From Lachnoclostridium sp. UBA3262 (GTDB taxonomy: Bacteria > Bacillota > Clostridia > Lachnospirales > Lachnospiraceae), in NCBI GenBank assembly GCA_002362575.1, contig DEUM01000023.1:10802-54988 (forward strand): DNA of 44,187 nt, given 5' to 3'. Numbering within the stretch: position 1 is the first letter of the stretch; each line of letters starts with the position of its first letter. The position numbers and the translations under genes were made by a program. This document shows positions 34,453 to 42,544 of this stretch, one piece after another. Below the pieces are notes generated by a model, which was given only the letters and a program-made list of their open reading frames with translations, ran no database searches and had not been told where the DNA came from.

Positions 34453-35603
34453 ATTATCCTCCATTCTGCGTCCAAACGCGCATATGTCTCCTTCTCTGCT
34501 TCTAAGATTTCACTCAAACTTGGATTTCCTACTCTATTATGATATTTCATTGCATGCTCTATCATATCATATATTTGTAAAAATTTGATTTCCTTATTCA
34601 AAAATTTCGCCACCGCATATTCATTCGCTGCATTCATAACAGTCGGCATTGTGCCGCCAATCCGGCTTGCCTCCATCGCTAACGGTATGCCGCGGAGCAC
34701 ATCCGTATTCGGCTTTTCGAAATGAATTTCCGCTATTTTTTCAAAATCCAGACGCTCTCCATCCAAAAATACCCGTTTCGGATAATACAGCGCATATTGA
34801 ATCGGCAGACGCATATCCGGTGTTCCAAGCTGTGCCATCACCGCACCGTCCCGAAATCCTACCATTGAATGTATGATACTCTGCGGCTGTACCACAACAT
34901 GGATTTTACTGAGCGGAACGCCAAATAGCCACTTTGCCTCGATAATCTCCAATCCCTTATTTATCATCGTTGCTGAATCCACCGTAATTTTAGGCCCCAT
35001 CAACCAGTTCGGATGAGCCAGCGCCTGTTCTACCGTTACCTGCTCCAGTTCTTCCCTACTGTAACTGCGAAACGGTCCACCGGAAGCGGTCAAAAAAATT
35101 GTCTCTATCTGGCTTCGCTTCTCCCCATGCAGCGACTGAAAAATCGCAGAATGTTCACTGTCTACCGGTAATATCCTTACCTTATGCCTTTTTGCAAGAG
35201 GCATAATGATATGCCCCGCCGTCACAAGCGTCTCTTTATTCGCAAGGGCAATATCCTTTCCCGACCGAATCGCTTCGATCACCGGACGAAGTCCTATCAT
35301 GCCGACCATAGCCGCCACAACGGTATTTACTCCCCGTAGCTTTGAGACCCTTAAAAGACCTTCCATGCCACATAACATCTGACATTCTTCACCGGGAATC
35401 AGGTATTCCAGCTCCTTTATTTTTTCCTCATCCTTCATCACGACATAATCCGGCTGAAATTCTATCACCAACTCTGCCATCTTCTTGACATTGCTTCCTC
35501 CTGTCAGCGCCGCAATGTGGAAATCCTTCCGGTTCTTCCGAACCACATCCAGTGTCTGGGTTCCGATAGAACCGGTCGCTCCCAGTACAGTAATCGTTTT
35601 CAT
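34449..35603 (-). CDS. dxr: 1-deoxy-D-xylulose-5-phosphate reductoisomerase
   Basis: This 384-residue NADPH-dependent enzyme makes MEP from DXP. The cofactor motif TVLGATGSIGTQTLDV is at the N-terminus; LANKETLVTAG, PVDSEHSAIFQ, TASGGPFR, HPNWLMGPKITVDSATMINK and HGAVMAQLGTPDMR-like (here RDGAVMAQLGTPDMRLPI) blocks are all present. GAGG precedes the ATG. It follows cdsA by 17 bases and overlaps rseP by four. Confidence 0.97.
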   Translation of the reverse strand: MKTITVLGATGSIGTQTLDVVRKNRKDFHIAALTGGSNVKKMAELVIEFQPDYVVMKDEEKIKELEYLIPGEECQMLCGMEGLLRVSKLRGVNTVVAAMVGMIGLRPVIEAIRSGKDIALANKETLVTAGHIIMPLAKRHKVRILPVDSEHSAIFQSLHGEKRSQIETIFLTASGGPFRSYSREELEQVTVEQALAHPNWLMGPKITVDSATMINKGLEIIEAKWLFGVPLSKIHVVVQPQSIIHSMVGFRDGAVMAQLGTPDMRLPIQYALYYPKRVFLDGERLDFEKIAEIHFEKPNTDVLRGIPLAMEASRIGGTMPTVMNAANEYAVAKFLNKEIKFLQIYDMIEHAMKYHNRVGNPSLSEILEAEKETYARLDAEWRII

Positions 35604-35620
35604 TCACTAACCTCATTTCT

Positions 35621-36430
35621 CTAAAAGTGGATATATGATGTTAAAACCAACAAATAATATACAAACGGTGCCACAAACAACACACTGTCAAACCGGTCCA
35701 GTACGCCTCCGTGTCCCGGTATCAGCTTTCCATAATCTTTAATTTCGTAATTTCTCTTAATCGCAGAGGCCGCCAAATCACCATACTGCGAAATTACCGC
35801 ACTTATCATAGCTACAAGTGGAAATACAACCATCGGGCTTATGACAAACACCGTATGATACGGGAAAAAATAGGAGTAAATAAATCCAATCAGACCGGCT
35901 CCCACAACACCGCCAATGCACCCCTCTATCGTTTTTTTCGGACTTAAATCCGAGAAATGATGCTTTCCAAACAGCATGCCCGTAACATACGCACACGTAT
36001 CAGAGCCCCACGAACCAATGACAATCAGCCAGACAAACCAGTGACCATGCTCAAGACACCTCGTCTGATATACATAGGAAAGCAGATATGCGACATAGAA
36101 AAGCGCCAGAAAACTGCGTGCCACCTTATCAATCTTATATTTTGGATATTGGGTAACATACGTTACTAACAGTACAATCAGTGTCAGCACAAGAAGTCCC
36201 AGCGCCCACCGCTGTAACTGAAAATGAAGGAGCACATAGTACGCTGCCGTACTTATATATACCGTCACTGCCAGAGGATGTTTCTCCATTTGAAATACCC
36301 TGAGTATCTCATATATTCCTGAAAGGGCTAAAACCCCCAGCACGGCCAACAGCCATATATCTCCAAATACCAGCACAAAAATCGCTGCCAGCATTAACAC
36401 AATTCCGCTCAGCAAACGTGTGACAAACAT
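35621..36430 (-). CDS. cdsA: Phosphatidate cytidylyltransferase
   Basis: This 269-residue membrane enzyme with about seven to eight helices makes CDP-diacylglycerol for phospholipid synthesis. The family signature near the C-terminus, ASAIKRNYEIKDYGKLIPGHGGVLDRFDS (core IPGHGGVLDRFDS), is intact, including the conserved Asp pair. AGGAGG precedes the ATG. It lies between uppS and dxr as in most Firmicutes. Confidence 0.96.
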   Translation of the reverse strand: MFVTRLLSGIVLMLAAIFVLVFGDIWLLAVLGVLALSGIYEILRVFQMEKHPLAVTVYISTAAYYVLLHFQLQRWALGLLVLTLIVLLVTYVTQYPKYKIDKVARSFLALFYVAYLLSYVYQTRCLEHGHWFVWLIVIGSWGSDTCAYVTGMLFGKHHFSDLSPKKTIEGCIGGVVGAGLIGFIYSYFFPYHTVFVISPMVVFPLVAMISAVISQYGDLAASAIKRNYEIKDYGKLIPGHGGVLDRFDSVLFVAPFVYYLLVLTSYIHF

Positions 36431-36441
36431 AACACAACCTC

Positions 36442-37155
36442 CTAAACTGCCCCAAAGCGCCTGTCTCTCTGATTATAGTAATCAACCGCCTTTTGCAGTT
36501 CCTTTTTATTAAAATCGGGCCAGAGTACATCAGTAAAATAAAACTCTGTGTACGCCAGCTGCCAAAGTAAGAAATTAGATAATCTCTCCTCTCCGCTCGT
36601 GCGGATTAGTAAATCTGGATCCGGAATCCCCTTTGTATCAAGATAACCAGAAAACATTTCCTCGCAGATATCCTCCTCGCGGATAGCTCCATCCCGTACC
36701 TTTTGGCACAGTTTTCTTATCCCCCGAATTATCTCATCCCTACTTCCGTAATTCAGCGCCACTTGAAAATGAAGACCTGTATTATTCTTCGTTGCCTCCT
36801 CAAGCTCCCGGATACTCTGTTTCATATCCTCAGCTAACGGAGTAATATCACCCAGCACCTTGACACACATATTATTTTTTGTACTTCTCTTAATACAGTC
36901 TTTTAAATACTGGCGCAGAAGCTTCATCAATGCATCTACCTCATCCTTGGAGCGTTTCCAGTTCTCTGTTGAAAACGCATACACCGTGAGATAGTTGATT
37001 CCCATATTATAGGCATCCTCACAAATCTGCTCGACCGTCTTACTTCCAGCCGCATGTCCCGCCTTTCTCGGCAAAAAACGTTTTTTTGCCCATCTGCCAT
37101 TGCCATCCAGAATGATAGCGACATGGTTCGGTGCATTGAATTCAGAACGCTCCAT
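36442..37155 (-). CDS. uppS: Undecaprenyl diphosphate synthase (isoprenyl transferase)
   Basis: This 237-residue cis-prenyltransferase elongates farnesyl diphosphate to the C55 carrier used for peptidoglycan and teichoic acids. HVAIILDGNGRWAKKR at the N-terminus carries the catalytic Asp; YAFSTENWKRSKDEV, LNYGSRDEI and PDLLIRTSGEERLSNFLLWQ are family blocks. The ATG at 37155 is favoured over the GTG one codon earlier because AAGGAGG is then five bases away. Confidence 0.97.
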   Translation of the reverse strand: MERSEFNAPNHVAIILDGNGRWAKKRFLPRKAGHAAGSKTVEQICEDAYNMGINYLTVYAFSTENWKRSKDEVDALMKLLRQYLKDCIKRSTKNNMCVKVLGDITPLAEDMKQSIRELEEATKNNTGLHFQVALNYGSRDEIIRGIRKLCQKVRDGAIREEDICEEMFSGYLDTKGIPDPDLLIRTSGEERLSNFLLWQLAYTEFYFTDVLWPDFNKKELQKAVDYYNQRDRRFGAV

Positions 37156-37232
37156 CACAACCTCCTTCTTCCCTTACAAAAACGAAGGACAGACCGATTC
37201 AATATGAATCCACTGTCCCTGTCATTTTATTT

Positions 37233-37787
37233 TTATACCGTCATAACCTCGCTGGACTTAGCATCTATTGCCTTATCTACCTCGGAAATAAACTTATCCG
37301 TCAATTTCTGAATTTTATCTTCCTGCTGTTTCTGCTCATCTTCAGAAATTTCATTTGCCTTAGCCGCTTTCTTTACTGCGTCATTCGCATCCCGACGGAT
37401 GTTTCGGACAGCAACCTTCGCCGCCTCTCCTTTTTTCTTAACATCCTTAACCAGTTCCTTACGTCTTTCCTCGGTCAGCTCCGGAAATACAAGACGGATT
37501 GTCTTACCATCATTGGCTGGAGTAAGCCCGATATCAGAGGAAAGGATTGCCTTCTCAATATCTTTAATCAAGCTGGCGTCCCACGGCTGAATCTGAATCA
37601 TTCTTGCCTCCGGAACAGAAATATTGGCAACGCCCTGAAGCGGCGTCATCGTTCCGTAGTAGTCAATCTGGATTTTATCCAGAATACGCGGGTTCGCACG
37701 CCCCGCACGAATCGCTGTATATTCCTCCTGCAAATTGGAAAGGGATTTCCCCATCTTCTCCTCATACATACTTATATCAAAGTCCAT
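37233..37787 (-). CDS. frr: Ribosome recycling factor
   Basis: This 184-residue factor splits post-termination ribosomes together with EF-G. Characteristic segments are KMGKSLSNLQEEYTAIRAGRANP, YYGTMTPLQGVANISVPE, the basic helix RRKELVKDVKKKGEAAKVAVRNIRRDAND (core VRNIRRDAND) and a C-terminal three-helix bundle. GGAGG precedes the ATG. It lies between pyrH and uppS, with about 65-80 bases on each side. Confidence 0.97.
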   Translation of the reverse strand: MDFDISMYEEKMGKSLSNLQEEYTAIRAGRANPRILDKIQIDYYGTMTPLQGVANISVPEARMIQIQPWDASLIKDIEKAILSSDIGLTPANDGKTIRLVFPELTEERRKELVKDVKKKGEAAKVAVRNIRRDANDAVKKAAKANEISEDEQKQQEDKIQKLTDKFISEVDKAIDAKSSEVMTV

Positions 37788-37851
37788 TTTGATTAACCTC
37801 CATATCCTTCTAACTTTATTTCACAAAAAAACCGTTGTGGAATGTTTGTTC

Positions 37852-38556
37852 TCAGACAGTAATAATTGTTCCTGTACAGGAGCCGCTTACCGCATTTACA
37901 ATACTATTCTCCTCGTTTAATCCAAATACACACATCGGCATTTTATTTTCCATACACAGCACCGCAGCGGCAAGGTCAACTACACCAAGCTTTTTGTCTA
38001 CGATATCTGCCATCGCCATCGTATCATATTTCTTTGCCTCCGGATTTACCGCCGGATCGGAATCATAGACACCATCGATTGATTTTGCGGCAAGTATAAC
38101 ATCTGCCTCAATTTCTATTGCACGAAGTGCCGTCGCCGTATCCGTCGAAAAATAGGGATGCCCGGTTCCTCCTGCAAAAAATACCACCATGCCCTTACTG
38201 AGATATTTATTTACCCGATCTTTGGAAAAAAGCTTTGTAAACGAACCGCACTCAAACGGCGTCAACACCTGTGTCATAAGTCCGACATGCCGACATATCT
38301 CCGACATATAAATACAGTTCATAACGGTAGCCATCATACCAATCTGGTCTGCTTTTGTGCGGTCGATTGTCTCGCTCGTGCGTCCACGCCAGAAGTTCCC
38401 GCCACCGATTACGACAGCGACTTCCACGCCGTCTTCGGTAAGCTTTTTAATCTGCTCTGCCACCGGGATACAGGTCGCCTCATCAAAGCCCGTGCCTTTC
38501 TCCCCTGCCAGTGCTTCCCCGCTTAATTTCAGTAAAACTCTTTTATACTGTCTCAT
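37852..38556 (-). CDS. pyrH: Uridylate kinase (UMP kinase)
   Basis: This roughly 234-residue amino-acid-kinase-fold enzyme phosphorylates UMP. YKRVLLKLSGEALAG at the start is the phosphate-binding loop; GGGNFWRGR, ATVMNCIYM, FFAGGTGHPYFSTDTATALRA and DGVYDSDPAVNPEAKKYD are conserved. The start at 38556 is chosen because GGAGG is five bases upstream; earlier in-frame ATGs at 38559, 38568 and 38580 overlap or precede that site. It opens the classical pyrH-frr-uppS block, but rpsB and tsf are not upstream here. Confidence 0.96.
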   Translation of the reverse strand: MRQYKRVLLKLSGEALAGEKGTGFDEATCIPVAEQIKKLTEDGVEVAVVIGGGNFWRGRTSETIDRTKADQIGMMATVMNCIYMSEICRHVGLMTQVLTPFECGSFTKLFSKDRVNKYLSKGMVVFFAGGTGHPYFSTDTATALRAIEIEADVILAAKSIDGVYDSDPAVNPEAKKYDTMAMADIVDKKLGVVDLAAAVLCMENKMPMCVFGLNEENSIVNAVSGSCTGTIITV

Positions 38557-38596
38557 CATATCCTCCATTCCGAAGCGCAAGCTTAGAAATTACTAA

Positions 38597-39505
38597 TTAC
38601 TCAAAGAAGGAATCCAAATCTACATCTGCAAACTGCAGGGAGCAGTGTCCGTCAATTACCGCACCACTGTTAATCTGAATGGATTTAGCCTTGATAGAAC
38701 CTTTTACTACTGCCGTAGAATCAACGATAACCGGACCATTTACCTCGATATCGCCCTTTACTGCACCTGCTACGACAACAGATGTACAGTTTACATTACC
38801 GATTACTACCGTACCGACATCAATCTTAACGATTCCCTTACTGTTGATGTCTCCTTCCAGACGCGGTGTATTGACATAAATCTCAGAAGCAATCGTGTTT
38901 CCTGCCACGCGACCGGTAATAGTCAGCTTGCCCTGACATTCTACATCACCCTCAATCGTACCCTTTACAACAAGGGAGGTGTCGGATTTAATTCCACCGT
39001 TGATTGTCGTACCTTTCGTAATAACAGTAACTTCTGGTGCTTCTTCCTCATTATCTAGAATCTCATTATTTACTTCTTCGCTCATTACTGGCTCCTCCTT
39101 CACAGACTCAATTATTTCTTCTTCCTCGTCGGCTTCTTCTTCCGTTTCCTCTGGAATTATCTCCGGACTTTCCTCTGAAACATCCGCTATATCCAAAATA
39201 TCATTGCTTTCTTCTGCTACTTCTGCTTCTCCGGCTTCTTCCGGCTCATCCAAATCCGTCAGCAATTCTTCAAATCCTATTTCTTCCTCCTGATTATCCG
39301 AAACTTCCAAATTGATGTCCTCCGGATTTATCTCCGCTGTGCTTTCTGCTGACAAAGCTTCTGTCAAAGATTCTTTTTCCTTCTTATCATTATAATCTTC
39401 AACAACCTTTTCTTCCGGATTATTTTCTAATCCCTCATCCAGAGACTCTGCCAGTTCATTCACGGACTGAGCAATATCCTCTTTTAAATCCTTAAAAAAA
39501 CTCAT
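38597..39505 (-). CDS. Bactofilin-type polymer-forming protein with long acidic N-terminus
   Basis: This 302-residue protein has a C-terminal bactofilin (DUF583) right-handed beta-helix from about 160 to 295, with repeating short strands such as GTTINGGIKSDTSLVV, GTIEGDVECQGKL and GRVAGNTIASEIYV. Residues 1-158 are extremely acidic and low-complexity, with runs such as ETEEEADEEEEIIE, predicted disordered. Typical bactofilins have short tails, so this N-terminus is unusual. Bactofilins assemble filaments near the membrane and organise cell-wall enzymes. It lies 17 bases after the NodB-fold gene and about 40 bases before the pyrH start, so it is probably in one operon with both. Confidence 0.9.
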   Translation of the reverse strand: MSFFKDLKEDIAQSVNELAESLDEGLENNPEEKVVEDYNDKKEKESLTEALSAESTAEINPEDINLEVSDNQEEEIGFEELLTDLDEPEEAGEAEVAEESNDILDIADVSEESPEIIPEETEEEADEEEEIIESVKEEPVMSEEVNNEILDNEEEAPEVTVITKGTTINGGIKSDTSLVVKGTIEGDVECQGKLTITGRVAGNTIASEIYVNTPRLEGDINSKGIVKIDVGTVVIGNVNCTSVVVAGAVKGDIEVNGPVIVDSTAVVKGSIKAKSIQINSGAVIDGHCSLQFADVDLDSFFE

Positions 39506-39522
39506 GAAATATCCTCCTACAG

Positions 39523-40440
39523 TTATTCGTTGTGCCGGACAAGTTTTGTATTCCTGTCAATCGGCAACAACTTATAATTTTCTTTTTTTAACTCTTTTAT
39601 AATAGCCGGCAACGCCCGTGCTGTCATCGGCTTGTCCGCCGCATCCTGCATGAGCACTACCGAGGTATCATACTTTGACACTTCCTGAAGAATCCCCTTT
39701 ACCATCTGCTTTTTCGCAATATAAGGATTCCCTACATCCGGACTGACTACATTCCAGTCTACATAAGATACATTTTTCTGGTTCAATACCTGAATAAATT
39801 CTTGAATCGGCACTTTCGTACTTTTTGTGCTGCTTCCCCCAGGAAAACGGTAAAACTCCGGATATACTCCTGTTATCTTATATAAATATCGATATATCTT
39901 ATCAAAATCTTTCGTAAAAGAATCCGCTGACTCATAGATTTCTTTATATATATGAGAATACGAGTGCATACCAAGAGTATGCCCCTCTTTCACAATCCTT
40001 TTATATATTTTTTTCGAGTAAGAATCCTCCTTACCCATCACAAAAAAAGTCGCCTTTATCTTTTCCTTTTTCAAAACATTCAAAATTTTTTCTGTCTGCG
40101 TCCCCGGACCATCCTCGAATGTCAGATACACCTTTTTCTCCAACTGCTTCGCAACCGGTCGTTCCGTCGGCGCCGCACTGTTCTTTGCTTCTGACGGCGT
40201 AGTCTTCTTTTCCTTTGCCTGAACAACCTCCATCTCACTGACCTGTTCCGCATTTCTTTTATTCTCGCTTATCTGATTCAACTGACTCTGCAGAGAAAAC
40301 ACCTTTACCAGCAAAAATATTGAAAGCACCGTGGGCAGTAATAACAATATAACGCCTGTCGTTATAATAATCTTTTTAATTCTGCGCACCCGTTTTTTAC
40401 GGTATTCTGCGCTTACCTTTCCTATCGTATCGCCCGTCAA
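39523..40440 (-). CDS. Membrane-anchored NodB-fold polysaccharide deacetylase-like protein with altered active site
   Basis: This 305-residue protein has a basic cytosolic start, one transmembrane helix (about 24-48), a short coiled or disordered linker to about 100, and an extracytoplasmic NodB domain. Motif 1 reads TFEDGP (107-112): Glu replaces the usual catalytic-base Asp, while metal-ligand Asp110 is kept. Motif 2 HSYSH (159-163) and motif 3 RFPGG (198-202) are intact. In motif 5, LMQD has Gln265 where LMHD normally has the catalytic His. It may be a slow or non-catalytic peptidoglycan or glycan deacetylase relative. Translation starts at TTG (40440) behind GGAGG. It is followed closely by the bactofilin gene. 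Confidence 0.88.
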   Translation of the reverse strand: MTGDTIGKVSAEYRKKRVRRIKKIIITTGVILLLLPTVLSIFLLVKVFSLQSQLNQISENKRNAEQVSEMEVVQAKEKKTTPSEAKNSAAPTERPVAKQLEKKVYLTFEDGPGTQTEKILNVLKKEKIKATFFVMGKEDSYSKKIYKRIVKEGHTLGMHSYSHIYKEIYESADSFTKDFDKIYRYLYKITGVYPEFYRFPGGSSTKSTKVPIQEFIQVLNQKNVSYVDWNVVSPDVGNPYIAKKQMVKGILQEVSKYDTSVVLMQDAADKPMTARALPAIIKELKKENYKLLPIDRNTKLVRHNE

Positions 40441-40459
40441 TTCACGGCCTCCTTACCCT

Positions 40460-42385
40460 TTATTCTTCCGGCAGCCGAAGTACACTATCCAGCTTCCTTT
40501 CCTTCTTTTCTCTTTTGTGCTCATATAACTGTGCATCTGCCGCATTCACACAATCCTCCAGACTCGCCTGTTCACCTGCTTTCAAAAGAAAATATCCAAC
40601 GCTGGCACGCACCAGATACGGCAAATCACTCGAATCATTAAAATCATCCAGATAATTCTGGAACTTTATCATAAATTCCTCGGCATCCTTTTCTTCATAA
40701 TCAATGCCGACAACATTATACTCATCGCCACCAACTCTGGCACAGGCATCATTTCTCCCCGCCGCCGCTTCCATCGCCGAACCAATGGTCTTTAATGCAA
40801 GGTCGCCGTTCATATGCCCGAAGCGGTCATTTACAATCTTTAGATTATCCATATCAATGGCAATAATAACAAAACCTTTTTTCTCTTTCTGCGCCTTTGT
40901 GTAATAGTCCTCTGAGATGGACTCAAAGCCCCGCCTGTTGTACAGTCCGGTTAGCGCATCATGAATATAGAGATTACTTAACTCCTGCAACAGTCCATGA
41001 TTTTTTTGCTTAATCCGTATTGTATCCAGTGCATTTCCCAAAATAGCAAGCCAGTTCTGGAAAGTTTTATTGGCACTGTACACACCTTCATAGCTGATGG
41101 CAAAATAGCCAAAGGAATACTGGTTATTGTGCAGAGGAAAGAAATAATAAATCATCGGCCCCTCCTCCTTCGCCTCCTGCGGAAGCAGATTGTCTGTATC
41201 AAAAACCTCCGTCTTTATCGGCTTCCTATTCATTACGGCACCGACTGCTTTACTCTTTTTTGCAAAACCAACACTCGCCGAGCGGTATTTCGGGTATTGC
41301 ACACCCTTTCCCTCGCCCAGACAAATAAAGAAATTGCGAACATGATTATCAGAATAATCCAGTAACCGCACATAATTTTCAATGCCGTCCAGCTTGTCTA
41401 AATCAGACAAATCAACAAACATATATGTGTTTGTCTGAATCAGCTCGAGAATACTCTGGTGTTCCCGTTCCTGACGGACACGCTTCGCTAACATCGTCTG
41501 CATGTTAAAAGTCTGGCAGCCACATGAATTTCGAATTTTTACCTCTGCATCCAGATATCTTACCCTATCTACTTCCTCACCGTTCCACATCTTCTCAATT
41601 ATTTTGAGCGCGGTTCTCGTCATTTCTTCAATCGGTACAGATACGGTAGTGATTGGCGGCATAGTAATAGATGCTTCCCATATATCATCAAAACCGGAAA
41701 TTGCAATATCATCCGGTACAAGAAAGCCTTTCGCAATGAGTTCATTTGATAAAGAAGTCGCCATATAGTCATTCGCACAAATGACGGCATCCGGCATCTC
41801 CTCTAACTCCATAGTAAAGTATTCCGCTGCTTCCTTTGCCTTATCCTTCCAAAAATCCCCCTCAAAGACCAGCGTCTCATCATATGAAATTCCTCTATTT
41901 TCAAGCGCACATTTGTAATCCTCCAGTCGTTCAATCGAATCTGGATGATCAAACGGACCACTCATAAACGCCAACCGTTTCTTATGATGTTCGTCCGTAA
42001 AATGGTACACAATCTGCTCAATCATATGCTTTTGGTTAATAAGAACACATGGATACTTTCCGGAATCATGCCGCAGCGTAACAACCGGACACTGGCACCG
42101 GGTATTGACATATTCCCATACCTTTTCCAATGCACCCGGATTTACTATCGTATCATGGCAAAAAATAAGCGCATCCAGCTTTTCATAAGGAACTAAATGA
42201 ATAATATTCGCCTCTCCGCGCCCATTTCTCGTATCTACACCATAACAAGTATAAAATGTGAAATAGGTTATGTTATATCCTGCTGCCTGTGCATAAGATG
42301 TTATCGTGTGACACACCTGTTCCTGATAATGTGAAGAAACATCACATAAGATAACGCCAATAGTTTTTCTTCCGTTTCCAAGCAT
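40460..42385 (-). CDS. Soluble diguanylate cyclase with LacI-type sugar-sensing domain
   Basis: The product is about 641 residues. The N-terminal 280 residues have the periplasmic-binding-protein fold of LacI/GalR effector domains (KTIGVILCD, ICANDYMATSLSNELI, PDDIAISGFDDI), but no HTH precedes it and there is no signal peptide or membrane helix. A NSCGCQTF Cys motif follows, then a middle region of about 160 residues, possibly GAF-like. The C-terminal GGDEF domain has DALTGLYNRRGF and a GGDEY signature (full-frame residues 562-566); the RxxD inhibitory site is absent (GRND). It should make c-di-GMP in response to a cytosolic ligand. The start at 42385 follows GGGGGA; longer readings reach 42415. 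Confidence 0.85.
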   Translation of the reverse strand: MLGNGRKTIGVILCDVSSHYQEQVCHTITSYAQAAGYNITYFTFYTCYGVDTRNGRGEANIIHLVPYEKLDALIFCHDTIVNPGALEKVWEYVNTRCQCPVVTLRHDSGKYPCVLINQKHMIEQIVYHFTDEHHKKRLAFMSGPFDHPDSIERLEDYKCALENRGISYDETLVFEGDFWKDKAKEAAEYFTMELEEMPDAVICANDYMATSLSNELIAKGFLVPDDIAISGFDDIWEASITMPPITTVSVPIEEMTRTALKIIEKMWNGEEVDRVRYLDAEVKIRNSCGCQTFNMQTMLAKRVRQEREHQSILELIQTNTYMFVDLSDLDKLDGIENYVRLLDYSDNHVRNFFICLGEGKGVQYPKYRSASVGFAKKSKAVGAVMNRKPIKTEVFDTDNLLPQEAKEEGPMIYYFFPLHNNQYSFGYFAISYEGVYSANKTFQNWLAILGNALDTIRIKQKNHGLLQELSNLYIHDALTGLYNRRGFESISEDYYTKAQKEKKGFVIIAIDMDNLKIVNDRFGHMNGDLALKTIGSAMEAAAGRNDACARVGGDEYNVVGIDYEEKDAEEFMIKFQNYLDDFNDSSDLPYLVRASVGYFLLKAGEQASLEDCVNAADAQLYEHKREKKERKLDSVLRLPEE

Positions 42386-42425
42386 TTTCATCCCCCATTT
42401 CATAAATATATACATATACTCTTAC

Positions 42426-42434
42426 ATTATAACA
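42426..42434 (-). promoter_or_regulatory. Extended -10 promoter of the diguanylate cyclase gene
   Basis: Read leftward: TGTTATAAT, an extended -10 element, with no good -35 (GTGGAA at 17 bases). It is about 40 bases before the ATG and after the glucosidase terminator, so the cyclase transcript starts here. Confidence 0.6.
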
Positions 42435-42503
42435 CAAAATGAGATTATTTCCACTTGTTTTTTTTGGAATATATAATTAAATATGAAATTAACAAAATAA
42501 CAG

Positions 42504-42536
42504 CAAAAAAAATCCAGCAGAAAGAACTGCCGGATT
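42504..42536 (-). terminator. Intrinsic terminator of the phospho-beta-glucosidase gene
   Basis: Read leftward: AATCCGGCAG, loop TTCTTT, CTGCTGGATT (one G-U pair), then a run of T. It lies 9 bases past the stop codon at 42545. Confidence 0.88.
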
Positions 42537-42544
42537 CCTTTTTT

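Noticed and set aside
37159..37232. Possible terminator between frr and uppS
   Set aside because: Only a weak GGACAG/CTGTCC pairing with a long loop, inside a well-conserved operon.
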